Assembly: GCA_964384255.1 (NCBI GenBank)
Contig: CAYLKH010000052.1
Span: 1-16,097, forward strand
Direction: 5' to 3'
Origin: SIG469 sp964384255
Lineage (GTDB): Bacteria > Bacillota > Clostridia > Oscillospirales > Oscillospiraceae
Length of the DNA stretch: 16,097 nucleotides
A program made the position numbers and the translations under genes. Positions 13,547 to 16,097 of the stretch are shown here, one piece after another; the first letter of the stretch is position 1, and each line of letters begins with the position of its first letter. Under the pieces are notes generated by a model that searched no databases, had not been told where the DNA came from, and saw only the letters and a program-made list of their open reading frames with translations.

Positions 13547-14581
13547 ATGAGCAAATATAAAGCTGCGGTACTGTATTCCTCCATCACCGGCAACACCGAG
13601 AAAATAGCAAATGCTTTTGCCGAAGTGTTCAGGGAATACAATATTGAGCCTACCCTTATCAAGCTGGAAGGTAACTATCTTGGCCAGCAGATCGAAGATT
13701 TCAATCAGCAGGATTATGATTTCTTCTGCGTCGGCACCCCTGTTATAGCTTCCATTCCTTATCATGATCTTTACATCCACTTTGGTGCTCAGGACGACTA
13801 CGGTCGCCGCAGCATCGGTGGTCAGCAGGGTCCCGGCAGCCACCCCGGCCTTCCCGGCGAAGAGGGCGGCCCCGGCACCAACACCGATACCAGCAAGCAG
13901 AATCACGGCATGGCAGGTCCTGGCGGCCCCGGCGGAATGCCCGGTGGTGGCCCCGGCGGTCCTGGCGGTGGTCCTGGTGGCCCCGGTGGTGGACCTGGTG
14001 GTCCTGGCGGCGGTCCTGGCGGCCCCGGTGGTGGACCTGGTGGTCCCGGCGGCGGTCCTGGCGGCCCCGGCGGCGGTGGCGGCATGATGAGCATGGACGG
14101 TGGCAATCAGCACCGTATCGCATTCTGCACCTACGGCGGCTTTGGCGAAGGCCCCACCGAAGCTACTGCTTCTCTTGAGCTTATCAAAGAGCTGTTCCAG
14201 GGTCAGAATTTCGTTGGCTTCTTTGCCTGCCCCGGCAAGATCATGTACTGGGATTCCTCCAAGAAGATCTCCGAAGCCCTTAAGATCAACCAGTATCGCG
14301 CTCAGGAGCTGATCGTCCGTTACATTGCCGATCCCAATGGCGAATACTTCAAGGATTATTCCCCCGAGATCATGGCCATGTTCGAAGCCGCTTCCAAAGA
14401 GACTATCGACGACAGCTATGCCGAAGATCCCGAATTCTGGATCCATGACCTTCAGACCCGCCCCAACGACAGAGACATCTATCAGGCCAAGGCCTTCCTG
14501 AAGGACATCATCGAAGACTACTACCTCAGCGAGAGCGGCGAACCCAGAAAGCCCAGCTCCGTTTACTGGTCCATCAACTAA
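13547..14581 (+). CDS. flavodoxin-like protein 1 with a large Gly/Pro-rich insert
   Basis: A 344-residue flavodoxin-fold protein. The first strand and FMN phosphate loop are AAVLYSSITGNTEKIA (loop Ser11-Ser-Ile-Thr-Gly-Asn-Thr17). The next core strand is DFFCVGTPVIASIPY (58-72). The fourth strand is HRIAFCTYGGFGEGP from 189. Between them, about residues 91-185 are a low-complexity insert containing six GGGPGGP units. Flavodoxin 2 has a short ordinary segment at the same place, so the core is intact. A C-terminal extension with RPNDRD, shared with flavodoxin 2, follows the fold. Likely role: FMN electron carrier or small FMN reductase feeding the flavin oxidoreductases (inference). Ribosome site GAAAGGAAG; own promoter upstream. 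No ferredoxin domain or signal peptide is seen. Confidence 0.82.
   Translation: MSKYKAAVLYSSITGNTEKIANAFAEVFREYNIEPTLIKLEGNYLGQQIEDFNQQDYDFFCVGTPVIASIPYHDLYIHFGAQDDYGRRSIGGQQGPGSHPGLPGEEGGPGTNTDTSKQNHGMAGPGGPGGMPGGGPGGPGGGPGGPGGGPGGPGGGPGGPGGGPGGPGGGPGGPGGGGGMMSMDGGNQHRIAFCTYGGFGEGPTEATASLELIKELFQGQNFVGFFACPGKIMYWDSSKKISEALKINQYRAQELIVRYIADPNGEYFKDYSPEIMAMFEAASKETIDDSYAEDPEFWIHDLQTRPNDRDIYQAKAFLKDIIEDYYLSESGEPRKPSSVYWSIN
13943..14068 (+). repeat. six 21-bp repeats (GGGPGGP) in flavodoxin 1
   Basis: Six tandem 21-bp units encode residues 133-174 as GGGPGGP, followed by five Gly codons. Alternate units use different Gly/Pro codons, giving a higher-order 42-bp repeat, a sign of past unit duplication. 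A seven-residue period differs from the three-residue GGP period in the small protein. Confidence 0.9.
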
Positions 14582-14596
14582 TCCAAATCCGATGAA

Positions 14597-14619
14597 AGGA
14601 GACATTGTGCCACGGCACA
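14597..14619 (+). promoter_or_regulatory. ribosome site and small hairpin ahead of flavodoxin 2
   Basis: AGGAG (14597-14601) is 27 bases from the ATG at 14629. Between them TGTGC (14606-14610) pairs with GCACA (14615-14619) around CACG. Folding this stem brings the ribosome site to about 13 unpaired bases from ATG. The only in-frame alternative, TTG at 14605, is just three bases from AGGAG. Either a structured spacer or an unusual start is used. Confidence 0.35.
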
Positions 14620-14628
14620 GTTATTGAT

Positions 14629-15447
14629 ATGAAAGCTCTCATTATTTACACTTCCATAACCAAAAACACCGAAATGGTCGCAAAGACTCTTGGCGCGGAA
14701 ATGGAAAAATACAACATCACCGTTGACTACGCCAAGGTCCTGCCCAAGTACAAGGGCGGCGACATCCCCGAGTATTACGTTGAGGATTACGACTTCCTGG
14801 CCATCGGCTGCCCCATCATTGCAGCCCTGCCCTATAACAACTTCAACTTCTGCGTAGGCGAGCAGGAAGACTATAAGACCCGCAACGTCCGCTTCCTCCA
14901 CCGGGAGAACCCCGAGGATAAGCCCCGCTATGGCATCGCCTTCACCACCTATGGCGGCACCGGCAACGGCCCCAGAGAGTGCATCGCCACCCTGGAGATC
15001 GAGAAGAACTATCTCCGCCGCTACGGCTTCACCCCCGTGGGTGAGTTTGCCTGCTGCGGCAAGGAGCTGCGCCACAACTCCGTGGACAATCTGGGCGGTA
15101 TGCTGAAGATGAACATCCCCGACGCTCAGGCCCTTATGTCCCGCTTCAAGGACAATCCCGATGACGAAGAGTTCAAGAAGATGGATCCCAAGATGATCGA
15201 GACCCTGAAAAAGCTGTCCTCCGTCAAGGACGAAGAGAGCTTTGGCAGCTCCCTGTTCAAAGAGAACGATCCCCTGGGCATCGGCAAGCCCGGCCAGAGC
15301 TTCTGGCACTATGATATGCAGATCCGTCCCCACGAGAGAGATCTTACCAAGTGCGCATACTTCATGGACAACATCCTCGAAATGTATGTGGCCGCTCCCG
15401 ATGGCAAGGTCAGAAAGCCCGGCGCTGTATATCGCAGCATCTGCTAG
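14629..15447 (+). CDS. flavodoxin-like protein 2
   Basis: A 272-residue paralogue of flavodoxin 1 without the Gly/Pro insert. The first strand and phosphate loop read LIIYTSITKNTEMVA. Lys12 replaces the Gly of the usual T-G-N-T loop, so FMN binding may be altered. Other core parts are DFLAIGCPIIAALPY, YGIAFTTYGGTGNGP and VGEFACCGKEL, then a C-terminal extension with FWHYDMQIRPHERD, shared with flavodoxin 1. ATG at 14629 is chosen because it starts the protein right at the first beta strand. A TTG at 14605 would add eight residues. The gene is 47 bases after flavodoxin 1 and in the same transcript. A pair of flavodoxins, one decorated and one plain, mirrors the pair of flavin oxidoreductases. 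Function as electron carrier or FMN reductase is inferred. Confidence 0.82.
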   Translation: MKALIIYTSITKNTEMVAKTLGAEMEKYNITVDYAKVLPKYKGGDIPEYYVEDYDFLAIGCPIIAALPYNNFNFCVGEQEDYKTRNVRFLHRENPEDKPRYGIAFTTYGGTGNGPRECIATLEIEKNYLRRYGFTPVGEFACCGKELRHNSVDNLGGMLKMNIPDAQALMSRFKDNPDDEEFKKMDPKMIETLKKLSSVKDEESFGSSLFKENDPLGIGKPGQSFWHYDMQIRPHERDLTKCAYFMDNILEMYVAAPDGKVRKPGAVYRSIC

Positions 15448-15483
15448 TTCCGGCACTATTTAATAATCAGGAGGCTCGACCTT

Positions 15484-15960
15484 ATGGCATTAACAGGCAA
15501 TTATCTGGTTCTGTTCCCCACCCCCGGTGGCGACAAATACCATATGTTCAAATTCTCGGCCGAAGGCTGCGGCGTCGAAAACGACAGAGGTACCACTCCG
15601 CTGGACAACTATACCGTTACCGATAACGGATTCTCCGGCGATATGGCTGCTGGCCCGACTACCCATCATTTTGATGGCGTGCTTGACGGTGTCAACATTA
15701 AAGTCGATGCCAAGGTAATCGAGGTCGAAAGCGGCAAGGTCATCAACAATTATGATGGTGTCCTCGAACCCTTCGACAGCGATGTACTTCCCGAAAACCC
15801 CGTGTCCGAAGGCGGACATGGTGGACCCGGTGGCCCTGGTGGCCCTGGTGGCCCTGGTGGCCCTGGTGGCCCTGGTGGTCCCGGCGGACCCGGTGGTCCC
15901 GGCGGACCCGGTGGTCCCGGCGGACCCGGTGGTCCCGGCGGTCCTCCACCCGCACAGTAA
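15484..15960 (+). CDS. small beta-rich protein with a (GGP)14 tail
   Basis: A 158-residue protein of unknown function. Residues 1-108 are predicted beta-rich from alternating patterns (NYLVLFPTPGGDKYHMFKF, TVTDNGFSGDM, FDGVLDGVNIKVDAKVIEVE). They faintly match the added C-terminal domain of flavin oxidoreductase 2 (YLVKFE; DGDNWSGEITVIES), including the point where the Gly/Pro tract begins. Residues 113-154 are 14 perfect GGP units, then PPAQ. No signal peptide, membrane segment or cofactor motif is seen. Ribosome site AGGAGG, ten bases from ATG; last gene of the set, 36 bases after flavodoxin 2. Because its tail is the purest form of the repeat found in three neighbouring enzymes, a structural or scaffold role is plausible (inference). 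A PPP run near the end may need EF-P for translation. Confidence 0.85.
   Translation: MALTGNYLVLFPTPGGDKYHMFKFSAEGCGVENDRGTTPLDNYTVTDNGFSGDMAAGPTTHHFDGVLDGVNIKVDAKVIEVESGKVINNYDGVLEPFDSDVLPENPVSEGGHGGPGGPGGPGGPGGPGGPGGPGGPGGPGGPGGPGGPGGPGGPPPAQ
15820..15945 (+). repeat. (GGP)14 tandem repeat, 9-bp and 18-bp units
   Basis: Fourteen 9-bp units. Five are identical GGTGGCCCT units (2-6), followed by alternating GGTGGTCCC / GGCGGACCC units forming an 18-bp repeat. Identical units indicate recent slippage, so length is probably variable among strains. All units stay in frame. Confidence 0.95.
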
Positions 15961-15977
15961 AATGTAAACTGTAAAAC

Positions 15978-16007
15978 TATCCCCCGTGAATCTCTTCACG
16001 GGGGATA
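15978..16007. terminator. strong hairpin closing the gene set
   Basis: A perfect 13-bp stem, TATCCCCCGTGAA (15978-15990) with TTCACGGGGGATA (15995-16007), and a TCTC loop, 17 bases after the last stop codon. On the plus strand no U-run follows (AGAGGGTG). On the minus strand it is followed by GTTTTACAGTTTAC, so it may work better for a convergent gene beyond the window. Confidence 0.65.
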
Positions 16008-16033
16008 AGAGGGTGTCAAAAAACCTCGTAGAG

Positions 16034-16053
16034 TTCGCCGCGTTAGCGGCGAA
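16034..16053. repeat. GC-rich hairpin, possible dispersed repeat
   Basis: TTCGCCGC (16034-16041), loop GTTA, GCGGCGAA (16046-16053): a perfect 8-bp stem followed by AT-rich sequence and another CGGCGGCG run at the window edge. No reading frame is evident. The compact dyad outside any gene resembles short dispersed repeats of Clostridia genomes, but only one copy is visible here. Confidence 0.3.
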
Positions 16054-16097
16054 TAAATTCACATATGAAATTTCCGGCGGCGTGTACGTCGAAAATT

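Noticed and set aside
7481..14068. Repeats as a CRISPR array
   Set aside because: The repeats are in-frame 9-21 bp coding units without unique spacers.
13903..14106. Proline-rich protein encoded antisense to the flavodoxin repeat
   Set aside because: It is an automatic consequence of a GGP-coding repeat read on the other strand; no start context or promoter supports it.
15820..15945. GGP repeat as a true collagen-like triple helix
   Set aside because: Collagen needs Gly-X-Y with Pro often at X or Y and a trimerisation domain. Gly-Gly-Pro throughout gives low triple-helix stability, and no trimer domain or secretion signal is present.
15484..15960. Small GGP protein as a ribosomally made peptide precursor
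   Set aside because: The N-terminal 108 residues look like a folded beta domain rather than a leader, and no modification or export enzymes are nearby.

Overview
The window reads as chromosome of an anaerobic Gram-positive bacterium of class Clostridia, probably a gut Oscillospiraceae-like species. This is inference. It rests on strong AGGAGG-type ribosome sites, moderately high GC with C/G-ending codons, LLAGC-type lipoproteins on extracellular solute-binding proteins, and large Fe-S flavoproteins of the 2,4-dienoyl-CoA reductase/BaiCD type. No rRNA, tRNA, CRISPR array or complete insertion sequence was seen.

Layout. Bases 1-270 hold the 5' part of a minus-strand AAA/DUF4143-type ATPase gene with its own promoter. 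Bases 270-586 have no intact gene: they carry that promoter, a 22-bp palindrome, a terminator hairpin and what looks like the last codons of a lost minus-strand gene. Bases 587-1534 (minus) encode a LysR-type regulator, divergent from a long plus-strand gene set (1665-15960). Two inverted repeats lie in the divergent intergenic region. The plus-strand genes are: Fe-S flavin reductase 1, solute-binding lipoprotein 1, flavin reductase 2, lipoprotein 2, MaoC-like double-hotdog protein, lipoprotein 3, flavodoxin-like 1, flavodoxin-like 2, and a small beta-rich protein. A strong hairpin near 15978-16007 closes the unit.

The unusual feature is that four structurally unrelated products carry long Gly-Gly-Pro / Gly-Gly-Met-Pro segments: flavin reductase 2 (three segments), the MaoC-like protein (in the linker between its two hotdogs), flavodoxin 1 (before the fourth core strand) and the small protein (a tail of 14 perfect GGP units). 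For both the reductases and the flavodoxins, a neighbouring paralogue lacks the segment, so the insertion sites can be read directly. The segments fall in loops, linkers or tails and leave the cofactor motifs intact.

How the genes may work together (inference). The lipoproteins bind a substrate outside the cell, although no permease is present here. The two Fe-S/FMN/FAD reductases and the MaoC-like protein act on an alpha,beta-unsaturated compound inside the cell, with the flavodoxins as electron carriers. The glycine/proline segments may hold the enzymes together as an assembly or condensate. Two promoters, before flavin reductase 2 and before flavodoxin 1, share a spaced direct repeat (TGCAACAC-N11-TGCAACTT) abutting the -35 element, which suggests a common activator in addition to the LysR protein. 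The substrate cannot be read from the sequence.
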